A stretch of 64,000 nucleotides of DNA from Chloroflexota bacterium (GTDB lineage: Bacteria > Chloroflexota > Anaerolineae > Anaerolineales > Villigracilaceae): positions 1 through 64,000 of the forward strand of contig JACRBI010000049.1 in the NCBI GenBank assembly GCA_016234495.1. The letters are read 5' to 3'. This document shows positions 34,166 to 44,062 of the stretch, piece by piece. Position numbers and translations under genes: made by a program. The notes under the pieces are model-generated. The model was not told where the DNA came from. It saw only the letters and a program-made list of their open reading frames with translations, and did no database searches. The stretch's first letter is position 1, and every line of letters starts with the position of its first letter.

Positions 34166-35185
34166 ATGTCCAACTCGCTCGCAATTGAAACCCAGGGGCT
34201 TGGCCGCATCTACAAACTGCGCGGCAGTAAAAAGGAAAAGCGCAAGGAACTCGTCGCTTTGCAGGATGTCAGCTTGACGGTTCAACGCGGAGAATTGTTC
34301 GGACTCCTTGGCCCGAACGGCGCCGGCAAAACGACCCTGATCAAAGTGCTGACCACGCTTCTTTCTCCGACCTCGGGCTGGGCGCGCGTTGCAGGAGCAG
34401 ACGTCCACGCTGAACCAAACCTTGTGCGCCCGCGCATCAACATGGTTTCAGGCGGCGAGTCTTCCGGTTATGGGCTGCTGACCGTCAAAGAGAATCTGTG
34501 GATGTTCTCGCAGTTTTACGGCGCGCCGTCAAAGGAAGCCAATGAACGAATCGAAGCCCTGCTGGAAATGGTCGGCATGAAAGACAGGATGCACACAAAA
34601 TCATCCGACCTCTCGACAGGCCTGCGCCAGAAGATGAACATCGTGCGCGGATTTCTGACCGACCCCGAGGTCTTGTTCCTCGACGAGCCGACACTTGGGC
34701 TTGATGTGGGCGCATCGCGCGATGTGCGCAAATTCATCCTCGAGTGGCTGAAAGCAGACAGGGAACGCACGCTCCTGCTCACTACGCATTACATGGTCGA
34801 AGCGGACGAGTTGTGCGACCGCGTGGCCATCATCAACAAGGGACGTGTGCTGGCTTGCGATACGCCGTCCGCGTTGAAACAACGGCTGCAAAAGGATGTG
34901 ACCTTCGAGATCGAGACGAGTCCGCTCAATGGGCTGACTCCGCAAATGATGGAGTCCCAGCCCGAGGTTAAGAAAGCCGCGCTGACCGACATCGAAGGCG
35001 GCGCGCGTTGGAAGTTGTCGCTCGTGGAAGAATCCGCACTGGCGCGAGTCTTTAATCTATTTGCACAAAAAGAGATCAAGGTAATGAATCTCAACAAACG
35101 CCAGCCGACGCTCGAAGATGTGTTCGTGGATTTGGTCGGGCGCAGCATGGCAGAGGAGGAGAGCAATGAACAATCAGCAGGGTAG
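34166..35185 (+). CDS. ABC-2 transporter ATP-binding protein
   Basis: 339 residues, one cassette: Walker A GLLGPNGAGKTTLIKVL (about residues 49-65), signature DLSTGLRQKMNIVRGF, Walker B EVLFLDEPTLGLDVG, switch His in LLLTTHYMVEADELCD. A C-terminal extension of about 90 residues follows, of the DrrA/NatA kind. It powers export by the two permeases encoded downstream; the substrate (drug, lipid or polysaccharide) is unknown. Its last 20 bp overlap the first permease. Confidence 0.92.
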   Translation: MSNSLAIETQGLGRIYKLRGSKKEKRKELVALQDVSLTVQRGELFGLLGPNGAGKTTLIKVLTTLLSPTSGWARVAGADVHAEPNLVRPRINMVSGGESSGYGLLTVKENLWMFSQFYGAPSKEANERIEALLEMVGMKDRMHTKSSDLSTGLRQKMNIVRGFLTDPEVLFLDEPTLGLDVGASRDVRKFILEWLKADRERTLLLTTHYMVEADELCDRVAIINKGRVLACDTPSALKQRLQKDVTFEIETSPLNGLTPQMMESQPEVKKAALTDIEGGARWKLSLVEESALARVFNLFAQKEIKVMNLNKRQPTLEDVFVDLVGRSMAEEESNEQSAG

Positions 35186-36035
35186 GGGCGAGGCATTGAC
35201 TCGCCCGTATTCGCGCAAAGATATTGGCTGGCGCTTGTTTTTGAAGACCATCATCGCCCGCGCCTATCCGCGTTTGATCGGGCAGCAACGCGAAGTTTCG
35301 TGGCTTGTCTTCGATGTGGTCATGCCGATGCTGGGCGTGATCGCTTATGTGCTGGTCTACCGCGCATTGAACGCTCCCGAGGACTATATCGGCTTCGTGG
35401 TGATGGGCGGCGCAATGACCGCCTTTTGGATGAACGTGCTGTGGAGCATGTCCAGCCAGTTGTATTGGGAAAAGGAACAAGGCAACCTCGCGTTGTACAT
35501 CATGGCGCCGAATTCGATGATGGCGATTCTGCTCGGCATGGCGTTGGGCGGAATGCTGGCAACCGCCATGCGCGCCGTGGCTGTGACCCTGCTTGGCTCA
35601 TTCATGTTCGGTGTGACGTATGAAGTGACAAGTTACTTTCAATTGTTTTCTGTTTTCATGCTGGCGATGGCGGCATTGTACGGCATGGGCATGATGATGG
35701 CTTCAGCGTTCCTGCTGTTTGGGCGCGAAGCCTGGCACATGGCGAACCTCGCGCAGGAGCCGATCTTCCTTGCTTCGGGATTTTACTTCCCGATCAAGTC
35801 GCTGCCGTTCTGGGTGGCGGCGGGCGCTTCGATCATCCCGCTTACGCTCGGAATGGATGCGATGCGCCAGTTGATCTTCCCTTCGGGATTCCAGTTTGGC
35901 TTCATGACCGTGCGGCTGGAGATCATCATTCTGGCTGTGCTTTCGGTGGTGTTCATTGTGACGGCAAAAGTGCTGCTGGCTTACATCGAAAAAATCGCAG
36001 TCAGAGAAGGAAGAATTACGGAGAGTAGAAGATAG
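35166..36035 (+). CDS. ABC-2 type transporter permease 1
   Basis: 289 residues from the ATG at 35166, which has GAGGAGG about 8 bases before it; the ORF track starts 48 bp earlier inside the ATPase gene. Six membrane segments, ABC-2 fold (e.g. MAALYGMGMMMASAFLLFGR and LAQEPIFLASGFYFPIKSLP). The first residues (QGRGEALTRPYS) are encoded by a GGGGCGAGGC ... GCCC palindrome at about 35184-35206, so the N-terminus appears repeat-derived. Pairs with the permease at 36117. Confidence 0.88.
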   Translation: MNNQQGRGEALTRPYSRKDIGWRLFLKTIIARAYPRLIGQQREVSWLVFDVVMPMLGVIAYVLVYRALNAPEDYIGFVVMGGAMTAFWMNVLWSMSSQLYWEKEQGNLALYIMAPNSMMAILLGMALGGMLATAMRAVAVTLLGSFMFGVTYEVTSYFQLFSVFMLAMAALYGMGMMMASAFLLFGREAWHMANLAQEPIFLASGFYFPIKSLPFWVAAGASIIPLTLGMDAMRQLIFPSGFQFGFMTVRLEIIILAVLSVVFIVTAKVLLAYIEKIAVREGRITESRR

Positions 36036-36041
36036 TTCTTA

Positions 36042-36102
36042 ACCACGAAGGTACACAAAGGTTTAATGGTTTTCCTTAGTGACACTTTGTGTCCTTTGTG
36101 GT
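36042..36102. repeat. Palindromic repeat, ACCACGAAGG type
   Basis: ACCACGAAGGTACACAAAGG ... GTGTCCTTTGTGGT, filling the 81-bp gap between the two permease genes inside one operon. Confidence 0.78.
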
Positions 36103-36116
36103 GAGAAAGGATAATT

Positions 36117-36971
36117 ATGCAAACATCAACTTCATGGCGTTCGTTTCGGATGGCGGCCTGGCTGGGCTGGCTGATCGAGTCCAATTGGACTGACCCATTC
36201 CTGTTCGCGATCTATTCCATCGTCAAGCCGCTTTCGGGCGCGGCGATTCTGGTCATCATGTACGGCATCATTTCGGGCGGCAACTTCAACACGCCGTTGT
36301 TCCCGTACATTTACCTCGGCAATGCCTTTTACATTTACGTCGGCGCGGTGATGACGGGAGTCTCCTGGGCGGTGGTGGATGACCGCGAGCATTACAAAAC
36401 TCTCAAATACATGTACATCGCCCCGATCTATATTCCCGTTTATCTTTTGGGGCGGGGCGTGGCGCGTTTTATCACCGGTTCGATCGCGGTGTTCATTACG
36501 ATCGTGGCGGGCGTATTATTTTTGAAAGTGCCGCTGCACTGGGCGGAAATAAACTGGGGACTCTTCTTCGTGACCTTGATCCTCGGGGTGGTGATGCTCG
36601 CGCTGCTGGGCCTGCTGTTGGCTGGCATCACGTTGACGGTGGCCCGCCACGAAGGCTTTATCGGCGAGGCGACTGCCGGCGCGTTGTATATTTTCAGCGG
36701 CGCTGTCTTCCCGCTGGATGTGCTGCCCGAGTGGATTCGTCCGATCGGGTATTTCATGCCGACCACCTACTGGCTCGAACTGCTGCGCCGCTCGCTGGTC
36801 GGGAACGTGGCGCAGGCCTTCCCGACTCTCGCAAATTTCAGCAACCTGCAGATCCTCGGCATCCTGCTGGGGTTGAGCATCTTCTTCGGCGTGGTCAGCA
36901 TTTGGGTGTTCAGGTATTGTGACAGCGTCGCGCGCGAACGCGGGCTGATCGACCGCACGACGAATTATTAG
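36117..36971 (+). CDS. ABC-2 type transporter permease 2
   Basis: 284 residues, six membrane segments. Contains the ABC-2 pattern AGALYIFSGAVFPLDVLPEWIRPIGYFMP before the last helices. It probably forms a heterodimeric channel with permease 1, driven by the ATPase at 34166. Ribosome site GAAAGGA lies about 6 bp before the ATG. A terminator follows its stop. Confidence 0.88.
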   Translation: MQTSTSWRSFRMAAWLGWLIESNWTDPFLFAIYSIVKPLSGAAILVIMYGIISGGNFNTPLFPYIYLGNAFYIYVGAVMTGVSWAVVDDREHYKTLKYMYIAPIYIPVYLLGRGVARFITGSIAVFITIVAGVLFLKVPLHWAEINWGLFFVTLILGVVMLALLGLLLAGITLTVARHEGFIGEATAGALYIFSGAVFPLDVLPEWIRPIGYFMPTTYWLELLRRSLVGNVAQAFPTLANFSNLQILGILLGLSIFFGVVSIWVFRYCDSVARERGLIDRTTNY

Positions 36972-36988
36972 CGGCTGAAAAAATAAAC

Positions 36989-37026
36989 AAAAAGACTCCC
37001 GTCTTTGAAAACGGGAGTCTTTTTTT
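36989..37026. terminator. Bidirectional rho-independent terminator
   Basis: AAAAAGACTCCCGT-loop-ACGGGAGTCTTTTTT between the convergent permease and hybrid kinase genes. The A-tract and T-tract on either side let it work in both directions. Confidence 0.88.
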
Positions 37027-37027
37027 G

Positions 37028-40000
37028 TTATTCACTTGCAGGACGCTCCATAAACTTTTCGATCATTTGTTTCAGCACCTTCAAGCGGACGGGTTTGCTC
37101 AGGTACTCGTTCATGCCTGCGGCGAGACAGCGCTCACGGTCGCCGGGCATGGCAAAGGCGGTGAGCGCGATGATCGGAACAGAATCAAACCTCGGGTCGG
37201 AGCGGAGGCGGTGCGTGGCTTCGAATCCGTTAACGCGCGGCATTTGCAGGTCCATTAAAATGACATCCGGTAAAATTTCCGCGGCTTTGGCGAGCGTTTC
37301 TTCTCCGTCTCTGGTCGTGAAAACCTGATAGCCGCAATGTCCGAGGTAATCTTCCACGATCATCACGTTGGCATCGTTGTCATCTGCGAGCAACACCTTC
37401 CCCAAAAAGACCGGCGCCGCAGTTTCAATCACAATGTTTCTGCTTTCATCGCTGATTGGATCAAGTGCCTCCTTTTCTTCGGGAGTTTGTTTCCACGGCA
37501 GGGTAAAGGCAAAGCAGCTTCCCACGCCGACTTCACTTTGCAGGGTGATCGTCCCGCCGTGCATCTCAACCAGTTTTTTCACCAGCATCAATCCCAACCC
37601 TGTGCCTTCATACTGACGTGACAAACTGCTGTCCACCTGTACAAAAGGCTTGAATAATTTTTGCATGTCTCCGGAGGCGATGCCAATGCCAGTATCTGTG
37701 ACGGAAAAGCGCATCAGTCCTGCTTTTGCATCGGCTTGCACATCGAGTTTGACCGTGCCGTTTTCCGGGGTGAACTTGACTGCGTTGTTCAGCAGGTTGA
37801 CGAGAATCTGTTTCAGGCGTTTTGAATCAGCGAAGACGGTTGACGCGGCCGGCGCGACGGTATGTTCCAGAGTAATGGATTTCTTGCCCGCCAGATGTTT
37901 GACAAAGACCAGACTCGCGAGGCAGATATCATTGACTGCGATGTTTTCCGGACGCAATTCAAACTTGCCCGATTCGATCTTGGACACATCGAGAATGTCG
38001 TTGATCAACCCGAGCAGATGCTCGCCGCTCGAGCGGATCATATCCAGCGCCTGTTCCTGCCTCTGGTTCAACGGGCCGCGCACTCCCTCCAGCAGGGTCT
38101 CGGAAAAACCGATGATGCCGTTGAGCGGCGTGCGCAATTCATGGCTCATGTTGGCGAGGAACTCGTCCTTGGCGCGGTTGGCGCGGACCAGTTCAATGGT
38201 ACGTTCCTCCACCCGTAATTCCAATTCATTGGCGTATTGACGGATCAAATCCTCATTATGCTTGCGTTCGGTAACATCCTGAAGAAATCCAATCGAACTG
38301 ATGGCAATGCCGTTCTCATCGAAGATTGGGATGGATAGATCGGTGATCCAGCGTTTTGTTCCATCCTTGGCGAGGATGAGGTTGTCACAGCGCCAGTTAG
38401 GTAGTTGACCCGCCAGCATTAATTTGGCGGCGTCATTGATGGATAAATGAGACACTTCTCCAAGCATACGGGCTTCCAGTTCGAGCGAAGTGTAAAGCTC
38501 CGGGGTCATTTCTTCCGCAGGGTATCCAGTCAATGCAAGGATTCCCTCCCCCATATAGGAATATGAAAACGTCTTAAAGTCCATCTGGTAGGGCACGGAG
38601 CCGGATGCCTCGGCAGCCCGCCGGAAGCGATCTTCACTTTCCTTGATGGCTTTCTCAGCCCGCCTGCGTTCGGTGATATCTTCCAACATGCACAGGTGGC
38701 GCGGATGATGTTGATCTTCAAACTTTAACGGGGCAATGATCATATTTACCCAGACGGCTGTTTCATCGGGGCGGAGGAAGCGCTTTTCCATCTGGTATCC
38801 GTTTATCTTGCCCTGATTCAACAAGGCCATTTTATTCAAGTCAGCCTGCACATCGTCGGGGTGGGTGATTTTCATCCAGTCAATATTCGGCACTTCCTCC
38901 ATTGACATGCCGATAATCTCCGTGAAGCGGGGATTGACCTCGTCAATTCTTCCCGTGATCGAGTCGGTCAAGGCGATACCCAAAGGCGCCTGCAGGAACA
39001 TGGTTCTGAATCGTTCTTCGCTTGACTTCAGCGCCTCCTCTGCCAGCTTGCGCTCGGTGATATCCTGTGCCGCGCCAATGAAATGTGTCACCAGCCCGCT
39101 TTCGTCGCGCACCGATCCCCCAATATTATTTAACCAACGTATCTCGCCATCTTTTCGAATGATACGGTATGCAATTGCGTCAACCTTTTCGCCGGTATCA
39201 TTGCGACGGTTGCGCTCTTCTAATATGTGGCGATCGTCGGGATGAACAATGGAACCCATTCCGTTTTTAAATTCCGGGTCGGTGGATACATAACCAGTGA
39301 TTTTTGAAAACGCCTCAGTTGTCCATTCGCGGTTATAGGTCCCGTCTGACTCGAGGCGGAAGGAATAAGCATAATCGGAAGTCAGGTTTGAAACAACGCG
39401 ATAGCGCTGCTCACTTTGTTTGAGCGCATCCTCCGCCTGCTTGCGCTCGGTGGTGTCGATCATTGAAATGATCACCCTGGATAAGGGATTTTCGCGGTCA
39501 GGGACGGCCCGCCAGTTCAGGTCAATATTGCGCGACCCGCCGTCCACCGTGCGAATAACTCCCTCCCACCCGAAATTGGTCTTGCCTTCGGCCACATTGA
39601 CAAGCTCATTTTGGAATTGTTGAATGGGCTCCCCTTTTAATAATTCTGCTATATTCCCGAGCAGGTCGCCTTTATTCTGCGCGTTAAATAATTTTAATGC
39701 CGCCTTGTTGACATCCAACACTTTCACAAGGGATGCGAATTCAAGCACCAATTGGGGGCGCAGGTCAAAATATTCTTTGAAGTCTGTCACCCCTGACTCG
39801 CGCAAATGGTCGAAGCGTTGCTTGATGTCTGTAAAATCCTCTTCCCAAAGCGCGATGGGCGAGTCTTCAAACAAACTGCGGTAGCGCGTTTCGTTTGCGC
39901 TTAATGCCAACTCTGCCTGCTTGCGCTCGGTGATGTCCACGTACATGGCGCGCGTGCCGAGGATGTTTCCCTGCGAATCGTTTTCAGCCACCGCAGTCAG

Positions 40001-43000
40001 CATGGTATGGATCAGCCGTCCGTCGCGGGTGACGAGCTCGCGCTCCTCGGCGTGCAGGAAGGATGTCATTGCGCGCTGGTAACCGCCGCCCTCCATCAGC
40101 GCCATGCGCGAATCGGGTGAGTAAAAATCACCCAGAGGACGTCCCATCACTTCGGCGCGGGAGTATCCCGTCGCTTGTAAAAAGGCCTGATTACATTCAG
40201 TAATGATCGGGGTGCCCGCTTCGCTGCGTGTGCTGATGTACATCAGCGGCGCCTCTTCAAACAGGCTGTGATATCGCTCCTCAGCCCAACGCAATGCCTC
40301 CTCTGCCTGTTTGCGCTCGGTGACATCGCGCGCCACGGCAATGATGACTTTCTTTCCAAAATATGTGCCGGCTGTCAGGCTCACATCCTTGGGGAAGATC
40401 GAACCGTCCTTGCGTAATCCCCAAAATTCAAATTGCTGCGGTTCGCCCTCGTACGCTTTGCGCACACATTCCACAACTGCGGCCAGGTCGTTTTTACCCG
40501 GCGCAGAGAGAAATTCCGGGGTGTGCCCGATGAACTCGCTTTTTGGGTATCCATACAGTTTTTCAGAAGACAGGTTCACGTCAAGGAAAAGCCCGTTCTC
40601 ATCCTGAATATAGACCGCCTCTGTGACGCTGTTGATGATCCCTTGATAGGTGGATTGCGACAGGCGCAGCTGCTCCTCGGCCTGCTTGCGGGCTGAAATA
40701 TCTTCGACCATGCCCTCGAAATAGAGCAGATTCCCTTCTGCATCCAGCACCGAGCGGACACTTTCCGAAACCCAGATCACGCTTCCATCTTTACGACGGG
40801 CCTGATACTCGAACCCGGAGAGATTCCCACCCTGTTCTTTTAACAAGCGGACATGTTCAGCGCGTATCTCGGGGCTGGTGTACACCTGTCGCGCAGTATC
40901 GGTGACGCCTGCGATCAGGTCTGACGGAGAATCATAGCCCCACATGCGCGCCAGCGCCGGGTTGGCGATAAGGAAGCGCCCTTCAGGCGTGCTTTGAAAT
41001 ATTCCTTCCAAAGAATTCTCGAAGATGGCGCGGTATTTTTCTTCAACCTGCCTGCGCGCGGCAAGTTCGTCCTGAAGTTTTTGCATCAATCCCACATTTT
41101 GCAAACTGACAGCCACCTGCGAGGCGAATGCTTCCACCGATGGCAGGTCATTTTCAGTTAAGTTCGAGCCGCCGATGGTCATCATTCCCAAAGCTAAATC
41201 GCTCACATGCAAAGGAGCCATAATCCCCCGCTCAATTTGCAGCACACGTGTCAGTTGTCCTGCCAGCGGGCGGAAAATCCCCGGCAGCGCCTCTGCGATC
41301 ATGTCGCCTGTCCAATCCACAAATCTTGGCTTCCTTGAGGCAATGACTTGTCCGTAAGCAGATTCTTCCGAAATTGGCAGGCGATAATCTTGCAGCGAAA
41401 TCCCCAGCAGTTTCTCGCCAGAGGCGATGATCTTCGAGGCAAAGGCGGTGTAATTGATTGCCAGATGGCTGGTATCCTGATCAAAGGTAAGGATGGTGAC
41501 CGTAAGTCCGAGCCTTTTCAATTGCTCGCCCACAGCCTGATATATCTCTTCAGGCGTGCGCGCCTGTTGGATGGGCTGCGCAGCCTGGCTGAGCGCCAGC
41601 AAAAGTTCATGGCTGTGGTGCAAGGCCTCCTCTGCTCGTTTGCGCTCGGTGATATCCTCCACCATGCCTTCGTAAAATATTTCCCTGCTGACCTCATCTT
41701 GAATGGCACGGGCGCTTTCGCGCACAAAAATGAAAGAGCCGTCTTTGCGCTTCCAGGCAGATTCCATGCCACGCACGACCCCATCCTGTTTGATCCTGCG
41801 CAGGAATTCAGAGCGGGGGTGGTTTGGATCGTAGCCGGTTTTCTCAAGGTCGCGGCTGGCAAGTTCCTCAAAACTTTCATATCCCAACATGCGCACCAAA
41901 GCCGGATTGGCCATCAAAATGCGGCCGTCAACCGTGGTACGGTACATGCCAATAGTGGCGTTTTCATACAGCCCCCGGTAGCGTTCTTCGCTTTCTTTGA
42001 GCAGGCGCTCAGCCTGTTCGCGTTTGGTGATGTCGCGTCCGCCGAAAATGGCACCACCTCTTTGACCGCGTTCATCCAGAAGGGGATTAATGGTCGTCTC
42101 AAGCCAGAGGTAATGTCCAGCCGCGTGACGGAAGCGAAATTTAACCAACTCCGGTAATTTCCCTGATGTCAATTCTTTTCTGGCAGCAAGCGCTCTTTCC
42201 AAATCTTCCGGGTGAATATAACCAAGGAGCTCCCTGCCCAATAAATCTTCCGGCAAGTATCCCAGTACAGTTTTATGTGAAGGGCTGACGTATCGAAAGA
42301 TTCCACCCGTATCCACTTGGCTGACCATATCAAGCATGTTATCGGTTATGAGCCGCAGGCGTTCTTCATTCCTGCGCAGCGTTTCCTCCATCTGCTTGCG
42401 CTCGGTCAAGTCAATGCCGATCGATTGGAATTCGATTAGCCTGCCATCGACATCCAGAATGGGGGTATCAATCCACTGATAATAGCGCTCGCTGCCACCC
42501 TCAACCTTTACGGTGTGTTCATAGGTGACTGTTTCCGGGTTTTCAACCACTTTTCTATAAAAAGCGGCAGTGGTTTCGCGGGTTTCTTCGGGTAAATAAT
42601 CAACCCATTTTTGCCCTGCCACATCGCCTTGAACACTGAATATCCCGCGGTAGCTTTCGTTGGCATAGATCAGGGTGGTATCAGGCAGCCAGCGGCAAAG
42701 GCTGACATCCATGGCGTTCACGAGGCTGCGATACAGTTCTTCACTCTCGCGCAGGGTTTTCTCCGCAGTCTTGTGCCCGGTAATATCCCTGAGTACTGAT
42801 TGTGTGCCGGTAATTTTCCCCGTTTCGTCTGTAATCGCAATGACATCCACTTCGATCCAAAATTTTTCCCCGCTCTTTCGGATACCCTCATATTCAAAAT
42901 GTGATGGGACATCCTCCCCGCGTACACGGCGGTTGTGTCGCTCGCGCAGTTCAGCCCGCCACTCGGGTGCAATGTAATCTTCAAGCCTGACATGATGCAG

Positions 43001-44062
43001 TTCATCCTGCTGGAAACCGTACAGGTCACAGAACCGTTCATTGGCAAAGATAATATTTCCGTCAATATCATCCACGATCAAGGCATCATTAATATGCTCA
43101 ACCACCCGGCGGAATTTTTCCTCGCTGGCTTTGAGCGCCTCTTCCGCCAATTTGCGCTCGCTGATATCGCGCGCAATACTTTGAATGTGAAGCGGCTGTC
43201 CGCCTGCATCGCGCACCAATTCCAAATTAATCTCAACCGGCAGCAAGGCTCCATCCTTGCGGCGGAAGACACGTTCATATACCGGTATTTGCTCACCGTT
43301 TAATAACCGCTCAAGTTTCTGCCTGCTTTGTGGTAATTCATTGGATGTGTCAACAACTGAAATCTGCTGAATTTCATCAAGACCGTACCCGAGCATTTCT
43401 GCAGCGCGGCGGTTGGCCGCCTGATGCCGCCCCTGCAGATCCAAAATGAAAACCGCATCATGCGATTGGTCAAATAATGAACGATACCGAATTTCAGCCT
43501 GGCGCTGGGCATCCTCAGCCTGCCTGCGCTCGGTAATATCGCGGGCAATGGCATGTACAAGCGGAGCCGGCAGCCCCTCAACTTGCAGGGTGTTGTTATA
43601 TTCCAAATAGCGGATTTCCCCTTCGGCGGTTTGAATTTTAAGAACGCCGCGCGCCTGTTTATTCAATTTCACATGCTCGAGGTACGCGCCAAATTTATGA
43701 CGCACATCCGGCGCAAGCACCTCACGCAGATTCATTTTCAACAAGGCTTTATTCGAGTACCCCGAAAGGCGCGTTCCAGCCTCGTTGACAAAGAGCAGCT
43801 TTCCGTCCATGTCGTGCGTGCAGATCAGGTCCTGACTGTGCTTCATCAAATCCGTTAATTGACGAAGAACCGCATCAGACTTAACCCGCGCCTGATTCAG
43901 CGCTTCAATTTGAGTCTTTAATTGAGCCTGATTCTCCTGCGGCTCATGCGCGTACTGTGGACCGTCCCGGCTGGCTTTGGGGAGAGCTTGCGCGGATTCC
44001 TTTTTTTTCGGTTTTGGGCGGCGTTCACCTGTATTTGTTTTTTTGTCAGCCTTCATGAGCAC
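37028..44062 (-). CDS. Giant multi-PAS hybrid histidine kinase
   Basis: 2344 residues with no membrane segment. I count 13 PAS/PAC-type units, each closing with a DITERKxAEEAL-like linker: six before a GAF domain (roughly residues 830-1000) and seven after it. A HisKA domain follows with MSHELRTPLNGIIGFSE (about residue 1965), then HATPase boxes (NLLNNAVKFTPENG, DTGIGI, GTGLGL) and a C-terminal receiver domain with DDNDANVM and the phospho-acceptor in VILMDLQMPRVNG. It should integrate several cytosolic signals and relay phosphate internally; the final output protein is not adjacent. PAS unit 10 has an unusual insertion (HLRESGVTDFKEYFDLRPQ). The gene is one uninterrupted frame. Confidence 0.92.
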   Translation of the reverse strand: MLMKADKKTNTGERRPKPKKKESAQALPKASRDGPQYAHEPQENQAQLKTQIEALNQARVKSDAVLRQLTDLMKHSQDLICTHDMDGKLLFVNEAGTRLSGYSNKALLKMNLREVLAPDVRHKFGAYLEHVKLNKQARGVLKIQTAEGEIRYLEYNNTLQVEGLPAPLVHAIARDITERRQAEDAQRQAEIRYRSLFDQSHDAVFILDLQGRHQAANRRAAEMLGYGLDEIQQISVVDTSNELPQSRQKLERLLNGEQIPVYERVFRRKDGALLPVEINLELVRDAGGQPLHIQSIARDISERKLAEEALKASEEKFRRVVEHINDALIVDDIDGNIIFANERFCDLYGFQQDELHHVRLEDYIAPEWRAELRERHNRRVRGEDVPSHFEYEGIRKSGEKFWIEVDVIAITDETGKITGTQSVLRDITGHKTAEKTLRESEELYRSLVNAMDVSLCRWLPDTTLIYANESYRGIFSVQGDVAGQKWVDYLPEETRETTAAFYRKVVENPETVTYEHTVKVEGGSERYYQWIDTPILDVDGRLIEFQSIGIDLTERKQMEETLRRNEERLRLITDNMLDMVSQVDTGGIFRYVSPSHKTVLGYLPEDLLGRELLGYIHPEDLERALAARKELTSGKLPELVKFRFRHAAGHYLWLETTINPLLDERGQRGGAIFGGRDITKREQAERLLKESEERYRGLYENATIGMYRTTVDGRILMANPALVRMLGYESFEELASRDLEKTGYDPNHPRSEFLRRIKQDGVVRGMESAWKRKDGSFIFVRESARAIQDEVSREIFYEGMVEDITERKRAEEALHHSHELLLALSQAAQPIQQARTPEEIYQAVGEQLKRLGLTVTILTFDQDTSHLAINYTAFASKIIASGEKLLGISLQDYRLPISEESAYGQVIASRKPRFVDWTGDMIAEALPGIFRPLAGQLTRVLQIERGIMAPLHVSDLALGMMTIGGSNLTENDLPSVEAFASQVAVSLQNVGLMQKLQDELAARRQVEEKYRAIFENSLEGIFQSTPEGRFLIANPALARMWGYDSPSDLIAGVTDTARQVYTSPEIRAEHVRLLKEQGGNLSGFEYQARRKDGSVIWVSESVRSVLDAEGNLLYFEGMVEDISARKQAEEQLRLSQSTYQGIINSVTEAVYIQDENGLFLDVNLSSEKLYGYPKSEFIGHTPEFLSAPGKNDLAAVVECVRKAYEGEPQQFEFWGLRKDGSIFPKDVSLTAGTYFGKKVIIAVARDVTERKQAEEALRWAEERYHSLFEEAPLMYISTRSEAGTPIITECNQAFLQATGYSRAEVMGRPLGDFYSPDSRMALMEGGGYQRAMTSFLHAEERELVTRDGRLIHTMLTAVAENDSQGNILGTRAMYVDITERKQAELALSANETRYRSLFEDSPIALWEEDFTDIKQRFDHLRESGVTDFKEYFDLRPQLVLEFASLVKVLDVNKAALKLFNAQNKGDLLGNIAELLKGEPIQQFQNELVNVAEGKTNFGWEGVIRTVDGGSRNIDLNWRAVPDRENPLSRVIISMIDTTERKQAEDALKQSEQRYRVVSNLTSDYAYSFRLESDGTYNREWTTEAFSKITGYVSTDPEFKNGMGSIVHPDDRHILEERNRRNDTGEKVDAIAYRIIRKDGEIRWLNNIGGSVRDESGLVTHFIGAAQDITERKLAEEALKSSEERFRTMFLQAPLGIALTDSITGRIDEVNPRFTEIIGMSMEEVPNIDWMKITHPDDVQADLNKMALLNQGKINGYQMEKRFLRPDETAVWVNMIIAPLKFEDQHHPRHLCMLEDITERRRAEKAIKESEDRFRRAAEASGSVPYQMDFKTFSYSYMGEGILALTGYPAEEMTPELYTSLELEARMLGEVSHLSINDAAKLMLAGQLPNWRCDNLILAKDGTKRWITDLSIPIFDENGIAISSIGFLQDVTERKHNEDLIRQYANELELRVEERTIELVRANRAKDEFLANMSHELRTPLNGIIGFSETLLEGVRGPLNQRQEQALDMIRSSGEHLLGLINDILDVSKIESGKFELRPENIAVNDICLASLVFVKHLAGKKSITLEHTVAPAASTVFADSKRLKQILVNLLNNAVKFTPENGTVKLDVQADAKAGLMRFSVTDTGIGIASGDMQKLFKPFVQVDSSLSRQYEGTGLGLMLVKKLVEMHGGTITLQSEVGVGSCFAFTLPWKQTPEEKEALDPISDESRNIVIETAAPVFLGKVLLADDNDANVMIVEDYLGHCGYQVFTTRDGEETLAKAAEILPDVILMDLQMPRVNGFEATHRLRSDPRFDSVPIIALTAFAMPGDRERCLAAGMNEYLSKPVRLKVLKQMIEKFMERPASE

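Noticed and set aside
41348-42157. 269-codon plus-strand ORF opposite the giant kinase
   Set aside because: Antisense of PAS and GAF coding sequence; no motifs and no ribosome site noted.
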